From positions 215,083 to 279,082 of the forward strand of contig DASQMC010000026.1 in assembly GCA_035645695.1 (NCBI GenBank): a stretch of 64,000 bases of DNA, given 5' to 3'. Each line of letters opens with the position of its first letter. Position 1 is the first letter of the stretch. A program made the position numbers and the translations under genes. The notes beneath the pieces are model-generated. The model ran no database searches. It was not told the origin of the DNA and saw only the letters and a program-made list of their open reading frames with translations. This stretch comes from JAIVJZ01 sp035645695 (GTDB lineage Bacteria; Acidobacteriota; Blastocatellia; Pyrinomonadales; Pyrinomonadaceae). Below, in pieces: positions 1 through 8,255 of this stretch.

Positions 1-530
1 TCGGGGTGTCGAAGGCCACGGACTCGCGCACGCTCGCGGACGCCATCGACCTCGCCGCGCGCTACGACCGCAAAATAATCGTCGAAGAAGGACTCGACGC
101 GCGCGAGATCGAGTGCGCCGTCATCGGCAACGACGAACCGGAGGCGAGCCAGCCGGGCGAGTACATCATCCACGATCAACAGGGCGCGTTTCTGGATTAC
201 ACGGAGAAGTACAGCAACACGGGACACGTCGAGTTCGTCGTGCCCGCGCCCGTCACAAAGTCCGTGGCGACGCGCATCCGCCGCATGTCCGTTGAGGCGT
301 TCAAAGCGATTGACGGGGCGGGACTCGCGCGCGTGGACTTTTTCCTCCGGCGCGATACGGGCGAACTTCTCATCAACGAACTCAACACCAGTCCCGGCCT
401 CACGGAAGTTTCCGGCTACCCGAAACTCTGGGCGGCCTCCGGCCTCTCCTTCCGACAGGTCATAGACCGTCTTATTCAACTCGCCATCGAACGACACAAA
501 GACAAGGCGCGTAACGAAACGAGCCTGTGA
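1..530 (+). CDS. ddl: D-alanine--D-alanine ligase, C-terminal part (cut by window edge)
   Basis: This is the C-terminal ATP-grasp part of the enzyme that joins two D-alanines for the peptidoglycan stem peptide in the cytoplasm. The reading frame is open to the left edge, and the first visible residues (G-V-S-K-A) match the usual nucleotide-binding region, so the GTG at position 6 is internal and not the start. The metal-binding residues are visible: the Asp in A-R-V-D-F-F and the Glu and Asn in I-N-E-L-N-T-S-P-G-L-T. About 175 residues are present of a family length near 300-370. The gene converges on the unknown gene downstream, with a long inverted repeat between them. Confidence 0.95.
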   Translation, partial: GVSKATDSRTLADAIDLAARYDRKIIVEEGLDAREIECAVIGNDEPEASQPGEYIIHDQQGAFLDYTEKYSNTGHVEFVVPAPVTKSVATRIRRMSVEAFKAIDGAGLARVDFFLRRDTGELLINELNTSPGLTEVSGYPKLWAASGLSFRQVIDRLIQLAIERHKDKARNETSL

Positions 531-534
531 ACAA

Positions 535-680
535 AACGATGAAGGCGGAACGATGAACGATGAAGTAGGAGACAGAAAACAGAAGACAGGATTCAGAAGT
601 TAAGACACGCGTGTTTTATTCCGACTCCTGTCTTCCGTCTCCTGTTTTCATTCATCGTTCATCGTTCCGCCTTCATCGTT
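535..680. repeat. Long intergenic palindrome with 30-bp perfect arms; likely bidirectional terminator
   Basis: Arms 535-564 and 651-680 are exact reverse complements. They flank an inner region with a looser second inverted repeat (about 567-590 against 626-650) and ACACGCGTGT in the centre. The arms contain the direct repeat AACGATGAACGATGAA. The element lies between two convergent gene ends, as expected of a terminator for both. The same core recurs at 62345-62426, so it may belong to a dispersed family. There is no protein-coding signal in it. Confidence 0.85.
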
Positions 681-691
681 AATCTTACGTG

Positions 692-1582
692 TCAGGCGTA
701 ACGTGAATAGACGCTTTTGACTTTGTCGAGGAAATCGCGACGGTCGATGAGGAAATAAAGTTTCGCGGGAGCCGCGCCGCCCGACAGGTTCTCGATCAAT
801 TGTTCCAACACCTCGAACACGTCGCGCTCGTTGATGCCCTGCGCTTCGAGTTGGCCGGAGTAACGCAGGCGGCGGACGAGTTCGACGAGCGTGAGCCGCC
901 CCTCGAAAGTAATGCCGCCGTGCGCCTGCGAGCGACTGACGAGATATTGAATCAACAGCGCGTCCGCGTAGAGCGAAGGCGAGAGATAGAGGCGCGCGCC
1001 CTCTTGCTCCCACCCTTCCGGGAGACGCTGCGAGCGTCGCACGACGCGGACACGCTCGAAAATGTTAGCCCAATTCGTCTTCGGCTCTTTGCGCTCCAAC
1101 ATGTGACGCGCGACCTTGATGAGCCACGCGTCGTCCGTGAAATCGAGTTGGCGGCCGAGCGCGTCGAGCCATGAGAAGAAAAGGGCGCGTTTCGTGGAGC
1201 GCGATTCGATCAGGGAAAACTGTTCTTCCGGTTTGGGGAGAGATTTGACGAGTGCGCGACGCGGGGCGTCAGTTGATTTGCCGCCTTCGATGCGGAACGT
1301 ATCGAGGCGCGCGTGCCAGCGTTTCGCTGCGTTGCAGTAGGGGCAGCGCGGGTGTTTTTCGTCGCTATCGAAGAACGGCCGCCCCGTCGCGTCGGCAGTC
1401 AACTCTTCGGCCGTCGGCGCGTATCGTTTGATCTCGGAGTAAGCCGTGCGCGGCGCGAGGCCGAGTTGCTTCGTGAAGAGATCGAAGATGCAGGCGAGGC
1501 ACACGAGCCTCGTGAAGGCGTTGACGGCGTCGGGCGGGAAAGCGCTGAAATCCGGAGCGAGTCTTTTGCGGGCTGTTACCAT
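692..1582 (-). CDS. Unknown protein with two CxxC pairs
   Basis: I do not recognise this 296-residue protein. It has two C-x-x-C pairs: C28/C31 in V-C-L-A-C-I-F and C80/C83 in R-C-P-Y-C-N. Together they could bind one zinc. The rest looks alpha-helical and charged, with no signal peptide or membrane segment, so it is probably cytoplasmic. The ATG start at 1582 lies 66 bases from the start of the divergent threonylcarbamoyl-AMP synthase gene, so the two promoters share that gap. Its 3' end abuts the long palindrome at 535-680. Codon use matches its GC-rich neighbours. Confidence 0.8.
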   Translation of the reverse strand: MVTARKRLAPDFSAFPPDAVNAFTRLVCLACIFDLFTKQLGLAPRTAYSEIKRYAPTAEELTADATGRPFFDSDEKHPRCPYCNAAKRWHARLDTFRIEGGKSTDAPRRALVKSLPKPEEQFSLIESRSTKRALFFSWLDALGRQLDFTDDAWLIKVARHMLERKEPKTNWANIFERVRVVRRSQRLPEGWEQEGARLYLSPSLYADALLIQYLVSRSQAHGGITFEGRLTLVELVRRLRYSGQLEAQGINERDVFEVLEQLIENLSGGAAPAKLYFLIDRRDFLDKVKSVYSRYA

Positions 1583-1648
1583 GAAGATATTTTACAGCAG
1601 GGACGGGATTTTTACCGGGCGGGCAGAGACGCGAGGCGAGAAGATAAG

Positions 1649-2269
1649 ATGATTCTGAAAGATAACCGCGAGACGCGCGCGCGTGCCGCCGCAATCATTC
1701 GCACGGGCGGCCTCGTCGCCTTTCGCACGGATACTTTCTATGGACTCGGCGCAGACCCACTCAACCGCGACGCGCTGCATAAACTGCTCGCGTTGAAGGG
1801 TAGGGAAGACGGCAAGCCGATCCTACTCGTCATCGGCGACGCGTCCGAGGTGACGCGCTTCAACGCACGCGGCGGGAAATTATTCGATGCCGTCAGCGCG
1901 CGTTACTGGCCGGGGGCTTTGACGCTCGTCGTCGGCGCGCGCCCGGAGTTGCCTGTGGAATTGACGGCGGGAACCGGAACGATTGGGCTGCGCCTGCCCG
2001 ACGACGAGGATGCCCGTGAACTCTTACGCGCGTGCGGCGGCGCGCTCACGGCCACGAGCGCGAATCGCGCGGGCGAGCCGCCCGCACGCACAGCCATGGA
2101 GGTTGAGCGCGCATTCCCGCACGGCCTCGAACTCATCATCGACGGCGGCGCGGCGCGCACGCAGGAACCCTCGACCGTGCTCGATGTCAGCGGCGACGAG
2201 GCGCGATTGATACGCGAAGGCACGATCAGTTGGAGGGAGTTGCGGGAAACGATTCGAGAGGTTGTGTAA
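1649..2269 (+). CDS. tsaC: L-threonylcarbamoyladenylate synthase (Sua5/YciO/YrdC family)
   Basis: This enzyme makes threonylcarbamoyl-AMP from threonine, bicarbonate and ATP, the first step of the tRNA t6A37 modification. The 206-residue protein carries the family signatures: F-R-T-D-T-F-Y-G-L-G near residue 25, L-K-G-R near 47, W-P-G-A-L-T near 92, and T-S-A-N-R-A-G-E near 140. The frame is open much further upstream, to about 1313. I chose the ATG at 1649 because homology begins about there and the extra upstream residues lie over the divergent gene. It lacks the C-terminal Sua5 domain, like short TsaC. TsaB, a later component of the same pathway, is at 11493. Confidence 0.93.
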   Translation: MILKDNRETRARAAAIIRTGGLVAFRTDTFYGLGADPLNRDALHKLLALKGREDGKPILLVIGDASEVTRFNARGGKLFDAVSARYWPGALTLVVGARPELPVELTAGTGTIGLRLPDDEDARELLRACGGALTATSANRAGEPPARTAMEVERAFPHGLELIIDGGAARTQEPSTVLDVSGDEARLIREGTISWRELRETIREVV

Positions 2270-2278
2270 GAGACAGGC

Positions 2279-2357
2279 TGCCAGCTGCTGGTTGTCCGGC
2301 GCTCGCAGCGGTCACGCCCGCCGCAAGAAGCTCGATTTGTACAACCTGCAACCGGCA
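2279..2357. terminator. Imperfect inverted repeat between convergent genes
   Basis: Positions 2279-2295 and 2341-2357 are partly complementary (12 of 17 positions by hand count). They lie between the 3' end of the threonylcarbamoyl-AMP synthase gene and the convergent solute-binding protein gene. The position suggests a terminator, but the stem is weak. Confidence 0.35.
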
Positions 2358-2385
2358 ACGGAATGCTGACGCCCGTCTCCTCACT

Positions 2386-4008
2386 TTACTTGTCCACCGT
2401 CAGGCTGCGCACGAAAGTCCAATCCCCGGCGGCGGCGACCTTGATGTTGCCGATGCTCTTGCGCGCGATCACTATGTTGTTGGTGTACCAGAGCGGGAGC
2501 ATCGGCATTTCACGGCTGATCAAATCCTGCGAAGCGGCATAGAGCGTTTTCGCTTTGGCGCGGTCGGCGGTCGTGACGGCTTCGCCGAGCAGCTTGTCGA
2601 GCTCGGGATTGCGATAGCGGCCGCGGTTGAAGTTTCCGCCCGTCAGGTAGGTGAAGAGGTCGCGCAAAAAGATCGGGTCCTGGTTGCCGCCGACCCAACG
2701 CCCGGCCGTGAGTTGGTATTGTCCGTTGCGCTGCGCCTCGCGGAGCGTGTTGTCTTCGAGCGTCTCGATGTTGACGGGGATACCGACTTCACGCAACGAA
2801 TTCTGTATAACGCCCGAGAACTGGCGGACGACCGAGTTGCTCGCGGAGATTTTGAAGTTGATCGGTTCGGCGAATCTCAAACGGGGGCCGTCGCCGTCCG
2901 GGTCTGTGAAGCCCGCCTCGTCGAGCAGTTTTTTCGCCTGCGCCGGGTCGTAACTGTAGGTCTTTTGCCCGGTCGAATAAGCCCAGGATTCCTGCGGGAG
3001 AATCGAGTGGGCGATGCGCGCCTGCCCTTGAAGTAGATTCTTGATGATGCTCTCGCGGTCAATTGCGTAGGCTATCGCCTGCCGGACGCGCGCGTTATTG
3101 ACGGGCGCACTCTCGTTGTTGAAACCGATGTACTGCACGTTGACGCCGGGCGACTGTACCAACTGGAGGTTCGGGTTCTTGCCGAGGTTGACGTAAGCGT
3201 CGGGCGAGAGCGCGGTGTTGACGGCGAGGTCAACGCGCCCGGCGACGAGTTCCGCCTGCTGCGTGTTGGCATCGAGGATAACCTTCACGCGCAGGCGTTT
3301 GATGTTGGGCGCGCCCTCCCAGTAGCTCTCGTTGGCTTCCATATCGACGACCTGCTGCGATTCGTCGTATTTGACGAACTTGAACGCGCCGGAGCCGACC
3401 GGTTTGAGCGCCTGCGACTCGAAAGTGTTTTCGGGGATGATGGCGATGGGGATCAAATTGGCGAACAACTCAAGCCACGGGCGGCGCAGGCGAAAGACGG
3501 CCGTGCGCGGGTCGGGCGCTTCGACCGAAGTGATGAGCGGCTGCTTGCTCGCGCCCGCGCCCTCGAAGAACGGCACGGCCTTCGGCGAATCGGACGCGAG
3601 GAATTTATCGAAAGTGTATTTCACGTCGGCCGAGGTGAGCGGTTTGCCGTCGTGAAACTTCACGTTGTCTTGCAGGGTGAAAGTGACGGCGAGACCGTCG
3701 GGCGCGGTTTCGACGTTTGAGGCCAATTCGCCGACGTAGTCAAACTGTTCGTTCTTGCGCATCAGTTGGTTGAACATCAACTGGCGATAACGCTCGCTCG
3801 AAGCGTCCGTCCCGCGCAGCGGGTCGAGCGTCTTCTGGCTGGCTTCGAGCACCATCACAAAGGCATCGCCGCCCGCGCGCCGGCATGACGCGCCCGACAC
3901 TGCGAGCAAGCCGAGCAGCGCACAGAACAGCAGGCAATTAGTGAAAGGAAATTTATAAGCGCCCGTAGCCCCCTGCCCGCCGCATCCTGAATTTCGGGTT
4001 CGCATCAA
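2386..4008 (-). CDS. ABC transporter substrate-binding lipoprotein, family 5 (peptide/nickel type)
   Basis: This 540-residue protein is a periplasmic solute-binding component of the oligopeptide/dipeptide/nickel type. It begins with a hydrophobic signal segment (about residues 22-40) ending at a possible lipobox, S-G-A-S-C, so it is probably a membrane-anchored lipoprotein. Typical SBP_bac_5 stretches follow: T-L-D-P-L near residue 60, F-H-D-G-K-P-L-T-S-A-D-V near 120, and repeated A-Y-A-I-D-R-E near 315. The start codon overlaps the stop of nagZ by four bases (ATGA), so the two are translationally linked. No permease or ATPase gene is next to it. Cell-wall peptides are a plausible ligand from the nagZ link, but this is inference. 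Confidence 0.9.
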   Translation of the reverse strand: MMRTRNSGCGGQGATGAYKFPFTNCLLFCALLGLLAVSGASCRRAGGDAFVMVLEASQKTLDPLRGTDASSERYRQLMFNQLMRKNEQFDYVGELASNVETAPDGLAVTFTLQDNVKFHDGKPLTSADVKYTFDKFLASDSPKAVPFFEGAGASKQPLITSVEAPDPRTAVFRLRRPWLELFANLIPIAIIPENTFESQALKPVGSGAFKFVKYDESQQVVDMEANESYWEGAPNIKRLRVKVILDANTQQAELVAGRVDLAVNTALSPDAYVNLGKNPNLQLVQSPGVNVQYIGFNNESAPVNNARVRQAIAYAIDRESIIKNLLQGQARIAHSILPQESWAYSTGQKTYSYDPAQAKKLLDEAGFTDPDGDGPRLRFAEPINFKISASNSVVRQFSGVIQNSLREVGIPVNIETLEDNTLREAQRNGQYQLTAGRWVGGNQDPIFLRDLFTYLTGGNFNRGRYRNPELDKLLGEAVTTADRAKAKTLYAASQDLISREMPMLPLWYTNNIVIARKSIGNIKVAAAGDWTFVRSLTVDK

Positions 4009-5144
4009 AGTTTGCCTCCATAGGTGTAATTGAGTTTGCGGTTGAGCTCGGCCACTTCGCCGGAGATCGCATCGAAGCGCGCCGCGTCGAAGGGAAGCGG
4101 CGGTTGGATGAGAGTTTTGAAGTGTGAGATGCGTGCGAGCGATGCATCGACGCGTTCTTCGCTGAGTGTGCCGTCGCGCACGGCGGCGAGGAGCGAGTCG
4201 AAGCCGCGCCTGATCAAATCGGGGCGGGCGCAGATGAGCAACATGTCCTCGCCCGCTTCGATGGCGAGACGCACGGTCTCTTCGATTTCATAGTGGCGTG
4301 CGATTGCGCCCATTTCCAGATCGTCCGTGACGACGAGACCCGTGTAGCCGATTTCGTGGCGCAGCAGTTCGGTGACGATCTGCCGGTTGATCGAAGCGGG
4401 GATGAGCCGCCCGCCCGCCGTCCCGCTCCTGAGATCGACGAGCGGAAAACCGCCGTGGCTGACCATCACGGCGTGAACCATGTTGTCCTCGCGTTGGAAA
4501 AGTTCGATGTAGGGCGCGAGGTCTTGCGCGATGAGTTGGTCGTGAGAGAGGTTGATGATCGGCATCTCCTCGTGCGAATCAACTTCGCCCGCGCCGATGC
4601 CGGGAAAATGTTTGGCGCACCCGAGGCATCCCTCGCCCTGCAAGCCACGCAGGTAGACCATCGTGTAGCCGAGCACTTCGCCCGGCGAGCGGCCGTAGGA
4701 GCGCGAGTAGAGGCCGTTGGAGAGCAGGTCGCGGTCGTCCGTCATGATCGAGAGGACGGGCGCGAAGTTCATGTTGAAGCCGAGCAGGCGCAGAGCTTCG
4801 CCCGTGAGACGGCCGAGCGCGCGCGCGGCGGCGAGGTCGCCGTGCTGGCGAATGGTGCGCGCCGCGGGCATCGGCGTGCAGACTTTCCGCAGGCGGTCTA
4901 CGAGTCCGCCCTCCTGGTCGATGCCGAGCAGCGGTTCGACGCGCACGGTCTCGCGCACGCTGTCGAGCAGCCCGCGCAACTGTTCGGCCGAGGCGACGTT
5001 GCGGCCGAAGATGATGACGCCGCCCGGCTGCACGTCTTCGACGAGCGAGCGCGCCGCGGCGTCGAACTCCGTCCCCGGTAAACCTATGTAGAGCAGTTGC
5101 CCGACCTTTTGTTCCAGCGTCAGTGAAGTGAAGTTGTCAATCAT
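4005..5144 (-). CDS. nagZ: Beta-N-acetylhexosaminidase (glycoside hydrolase family 3)
   Basis: This 379-residue GH3 enzyme should remove N-acetylglucosamine from 1,6-anhydro-muropeptides in cell-wall recycling. The family signature K-H-F-P-G-x-G with D-S-H a few residues later is present near residue 160, as is the V-V-T-D-D-L-E-M-G-A-I segment near 270 carrying the catalytic Asp. No signal peptide is seen, which fits cytoplasmic recycling. It is the first gene of a two-gene operon with the solute-binding lipoprotein (four-base overlap). A NamZ-type muramidase is encoded at 33994, so both kinds of exo-acting sugar hydrolase occur in this window. Confidence 0.93.
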   Translation of the reverse strand: MIDNFTSLTLEQKVGQLLYIGLPGTEFDAAARSLVEDVQPGGVIIFGRNVASAEQLRGLLDSVRETVRVEPLLGIDQEGGLVDRLRKVCTPMPAARTIRQHGDLAAARALGRLTGEALRLLGFNMNFAPVLSIMTDDRDLLSNGLYSRSYGRSPGEVLGYTMVYLRGLQGEGCLGCAKHFPGIGAGEVDSHEEMPIINLSHDQLIAQDLAPYIELFQREDNMVHAVMVSHGGFPLVDLRSGTAGGRLIPASINRQIVTELLRHEIGYTGLVVTDDLEMGAIARHYEIEETVRLAIEAGEDMLLICARPDLIRRGFDSLLAAVRDGTLSEERVDASLARISHFKTLIQPPLPFDAARFDAISGEVAELNRKLNYTYGGKL

Positions 5145-5309
5145 CAGGTTTCAAATGGCGAAATAGTGCTTGCTGTGGTTGAAAGATAAAAGGGGCTATG
5201 AAAAGCGCGTCGGCCGATTGGCACGAGAGGCGCGCGGGCTTAGAGACAGCGCGAGAGAGGACGCAGGCGAGGCGACCGAGTGCGACGGGCGTACTTACTT
5301 GGTGGCTGG

Positions 5310-8117
5310 TCAAACGATTCGCGTGCGTATGTTTTTCAGGAGAGTACGGATTTCTTCGGACGAGAGGTTTTCTACATCAACGCCGCGCAACTCGTCAAGC
5401 AAGCTCTGATTAACCGTGTCGAAGAGCGTTGACTGCGCCGCGAGAGCGCGCCTTCCCGCGCGACGCGCCGCCTGCCCCAGCGCGTCGCCGCCGTTCTTTT
5501 CTTCCGCGAGAACTGAGACGGGCGCGGCGTCCGAATTTGAGAACGCGGCCGTTTTGGCAGACTCGGCGAACACGTCGAGCTCGTAGCGTTCGAGGCGTCG
5601 CAACACGTCGCGCGCACGCGTCAGCACATCCGGCGGGAGACCGGCGAGGCGCGCCACTTCGATGCCGTAAGACTTTGAGGCGCGGCCGCGTTCGAGCTTG
5701 TAGAGGAAGATCACTTCGCCCTCGCGCTCGGCCACGCGAATTTGATAATTCTGCGCGCCGGGCAGGCGTTCGGCCAGTTCGGTCAGTTCGTGATAATGGG
5801 TGGCGAAGAGAGTTTTGGCCGCGTGGTCGGCCGAGTCGTGGAGGTATTCGGCGACAGCCCAGGCGATTGAGAGGCCGTCGAAGGTGGACGTGCCGCGCCC
5901 GATCTCGTCGAGGAGGACGAGCGAGCGCGGGGTGGCGTTGTGCAGGATGGCGGCCGTCTCCGTCATCTCGACCATGAAGGTCGAGCGTCCGCGCGAGAGG
6001 TCGTCCGACGCGCCGACGCGCGTCCAGATGCGGTCGAACAAGGGCAGGCGCGCACGCTCGGCCGGGACGAATGACCCGACCTGCGCGAGCAGCGCGATGA
6101 GCGCGACCTGACGCAGGATGGTTGACTTGCCGCCCATGTTGGGGCCGGTGACGATGAGCAGACGATCCGTGGAGTTGTTCATGTAGAGATCGTTCGGGAT
6201 GAAGGGCGTCTCGCTCGTCGCCTCGATGACGGGGTGACGGCCGCCCGCGATCTCTATCTCGTCGCCGTCGTGCAGAGACGGTTTACAGTAGCGTTGGCGG
6301 ACGGCCGTCGTGGCGAGCGCGGCCAGCACGTCGAGCATTGCGATGGCGTGCGCCGTCGTCTGCAAACGCTTCGTCTCTGTCGCGACGCGGGCGCGGACTT
6401 CGGCGAAGATGGTCGCTTCGAGTTCGCCGATGCGCCCCTCCGCGCCCAGCACCTTCTGCTCCAGACTTTTGAGTTCGGGCGTGGTGTAGCGTTCGGCGTT
6501 GGCGAGCGTCTGCCGCCGCTCGTAGTCGGCGGGCACGCGCGCGGCCTGACCTTTCGACACCTCTATGAAGTAGCCGAAGACGTTGTTGAAACGCACGCGC
6601 AGGGAATTGATGCCGGAGCGCGTGCGCTCGCGGGCTTCGAGAGCGGCGATCACGCCTTTAGCGTCGCCGCTGATGGCGCGCAGTTCGTCGAGTTCCGCGG
6701 AGTAGCCGGCGCGGATCGCGCCGCCGTCCGAGAGGTTGAGCGGAGGGTCGTCGCTGATGGAGGCTGCGATCACCTCACGCACGTCCACGAGTTCGTCGGC
6801 GTTCTCGCGCAGGACTTGCAGGAGCGACGACGGAGAGTCCGATAACGTCTGGCGTATCATTGGCACTTGTTCAAGCGAACGGCGCAGGGCGGCCAGATCG
6901 CGCGGCGTGGCGGTGTTCATGCTGATGCGCGCGATGAGCCGTTCGAGGTCGGCCACGTCTTTCAGGAGCGACTGCGTGCGGTCGCGCTTCATGTGCGAGC
7001 CGTGAAAATCTTCGACCGCGGCGAGACGCGCCTCGATCTCGCCGCGACGCACCGAAGGGCGCAGGAGCCACGCGCGAAGCAGGCGCGCGCCCATGCCCGT
7101 GACGGTCGAATCGACGACGCCGAACAAGGTGTGAGAACGCCCCGCGTTGTTCTGAGCCTCGACGAGTTCGAGATTGCGCACGCTGACGGCGTCGATAACG
7201 AGGTGATCCTGCGACTCGAAATAAGTGATGTCGTTGACGTGCGCGGCGGCGTCGCGTTGCGTCTCGCGCGCGTAGCGCAGGCACGCGCCCGCGGCGGCGA
7301 CAGCATCGATCTTGCCTTCCAGCCCGTAGCCTTCCAGCGTCTGCGCGCCGAACTGTTCGAGCAGGAGTGTGGCGCAGGTGATCGGTTCCCACAGCCAATC
7401 GTCGATGGGCGAGAACGAAATGCAACTGTTGCCGAGGTTGGCGGCAGGGGTGGCGACGGAGGGACGGGCGAAGGGAACGACGTTCGTGTCGCCGCCGCCG
7501 TTCGAGTGTGCGGGCGGTTCGGCGTGCGCGCCGCCGTTGCCGTAAGAACTCTTGATGAGCGGCGCGAGCGAGGCGGGAAAGAGCAGTTCGCGCGGGCTGT
7601 AGGATTCGATGTCGGCGCGGATTCGCTGCCATGCGTCGGCTCCGCGCGCCTCGGTCGCGCGAAATTCTCCCGTCGAAAGGTCGAGGAAAGCGACGCCGTA
7701 AGAATCGCCCGCGCCACAGACGGCCGCAAGGTAAACGCACTCACGCGACTCCATCAACTGCGGGTCAATCGCCGTGCCCGGCGTGATGACGCGCACGACT
7801 TCGCGCCGGACGAGTTTCCTGGTCTTCGACGCATCCTCCGTCTGCTCGCAAATGGCGACCCGAAATCCTTTCCGGATCAACCTGGCGATGTAGCCAGAAA
7901 CCGAATGATGCGGCACGCCGCACATCGGGATGCCCGCCGAGCCTCGTTCCTTGTGTCGGGCGGTGAGCGTGATTTCGAGTTCGCGCGCGCCCGTCACGGC
8001 GTCGTCGAAAAAGAGTTCGTAAAAATCGCCGAGCCGGAAAAATAGGATCGTGCCGGGGTGCTGCTTTTTCAGTTCGTGATACTGACGCAGCATCGGTGTG
8101 AGTGTCGGTTCAGCCAT
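5310..8117 (-). CDS. mutS: DNA mismatch repair protein MutS
   Basis: MutS recognises base mismatches and signals to MutL through its ATPase. The mismatch-contacting F-Y-E motif is near residue 32 (G-D-F-Y-E-L-F). The Walker A motif G-P-N-M-G-G-K-S-T is near residue 660, followed by Walker B L-L-D-E-I-G-R-G-T-S and the H-Y-H-E-L segment. At 935 residues it is longer than the usual 850-880. Part of the excess is a Gly/Pro/Ala-rich insertion near residues 190-225 in the connector region, probably a flexible loop. It sits alone, with no mutL nearby. The 165 bases between its stop and nagZ hold no gene that I can see. Confidence 0.97.
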   Translation of the reverse strand: MAEPTLTPMLRQYHELKKQHPGTILFFRLGDFYELFFDDAVTGARELEITLTARHKERGSAGIPMCGVPHHSVSGYIARLIRKGFRVAICEQTEDASKTRKLVRREVVRVITPGTAIDPQLMESRECVYLAAVCGAGDSYGVAFLDLSTGEFRATEARGADAWQRIRADIESYSPRELLFPASLAPLIKSSYGNGGAHAEPPAHSNGGGDTNVVPFARPSVATPAANLGNSCISFSPIDDWLWEPITCATLLLEQFGAQTLEGYGLEGKIDAVAAAGACLRYARETQRDAAAHVNDITYFESQDHLVIDAVSVRNLELVEAQNNAGRSHTLFGVVDSTVTGMGARLLRAWLLRPSVRRGEIEARLAAVEDFHGSHMKRDRTQSLLKDVADLERLIARISMNTATPRDLAALRRSLEQVPMIRQTLSDSPSSLLQVLRENADELVDVREVIAASISDDPPLNLSDGGAIRAGYSAELDELRAISGDAKGVIAALEARERTRSGINSLRVRFNNVFGYFIEVSKGQAARVPADYERRQTLANAERYTTPELKSLEQKVLGAEGRIGELEATIFAEVRARVATETKRLQTTAHAIAMLDVLAALATTAVRQRYCKPSLHDGDEIEIAGGRHPVIEATSETPFIPNDLYMNNSTDRLLIVTGPNMGGKSTILRQVALIALLAQVGSFVPAERARLPLFDRIWTRVGASDDLSRGRSTFMVEMTETAAILHNATPRSLVLLDEIGRGTSTFDGLSIAWAVAEYLHDSADHAAKTLFATHYHELTELAERLPGAQNYQIRVAEREGEVIFLYKLERGRASKSYGIEVARLAGLPPDVLTRARDVLRRLERYELDVFAESAKTAAFSNSDAAPVSVLAEEKNGGDALGQAARRAGRRALAAQSTLFDTVNQSLLDELRGVDVENLSSEEIRTLLKNIRTRIV

Positions 8118-8191
8118 GTTTCATCCAGAGAGAGGTGTCGCGTGCTAAGTAGGTAATGTATTGGATCAACCTGCGGCAGGCAAGTTAGGAA

Positions 8192-8250
8192 ATTGACTCA
8201 TTGATCCATTTCTTCATTGAAACAATGAACAGATGAACCGTTGAATCAAT
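8192..8250. terminator. Imperfect palindrome with 28-bp arms, 3' of the kinase gene
   Basis: Arms 8192-8219 and 8223-8250 match at 21 of 28 positions with a three-base loop (AAA). The element starts six bases after the stop of the kinase gene and lies upstream of mutS, which fits a terminator for the kinase transcript. Its arms use short repeats of the type ATTGA/TTCATTG. Confidence 0.6.
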
Positions 8251-8255
8251 TTTAC

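Noticed and set aside
1313..1648. N-terminal extension of the threonylcarbamoyl-AMP synthase
   Set aside because: The in-frame extension lies over the divergent unknown gene and has no family similarity; ATG 1649 fits the family start.
4293..5081. 262-residue open frame on the plus strand
   Set aside because: Antisense to nagZ, which has all family motifs.
6867..8045. 392-residue open frame on the plus strand
   Set aside because: It lies antisense within mutS, whose motifs are complete; such long antisense frames are common in GC-rich coding DNA and the product has no recognisable domain.
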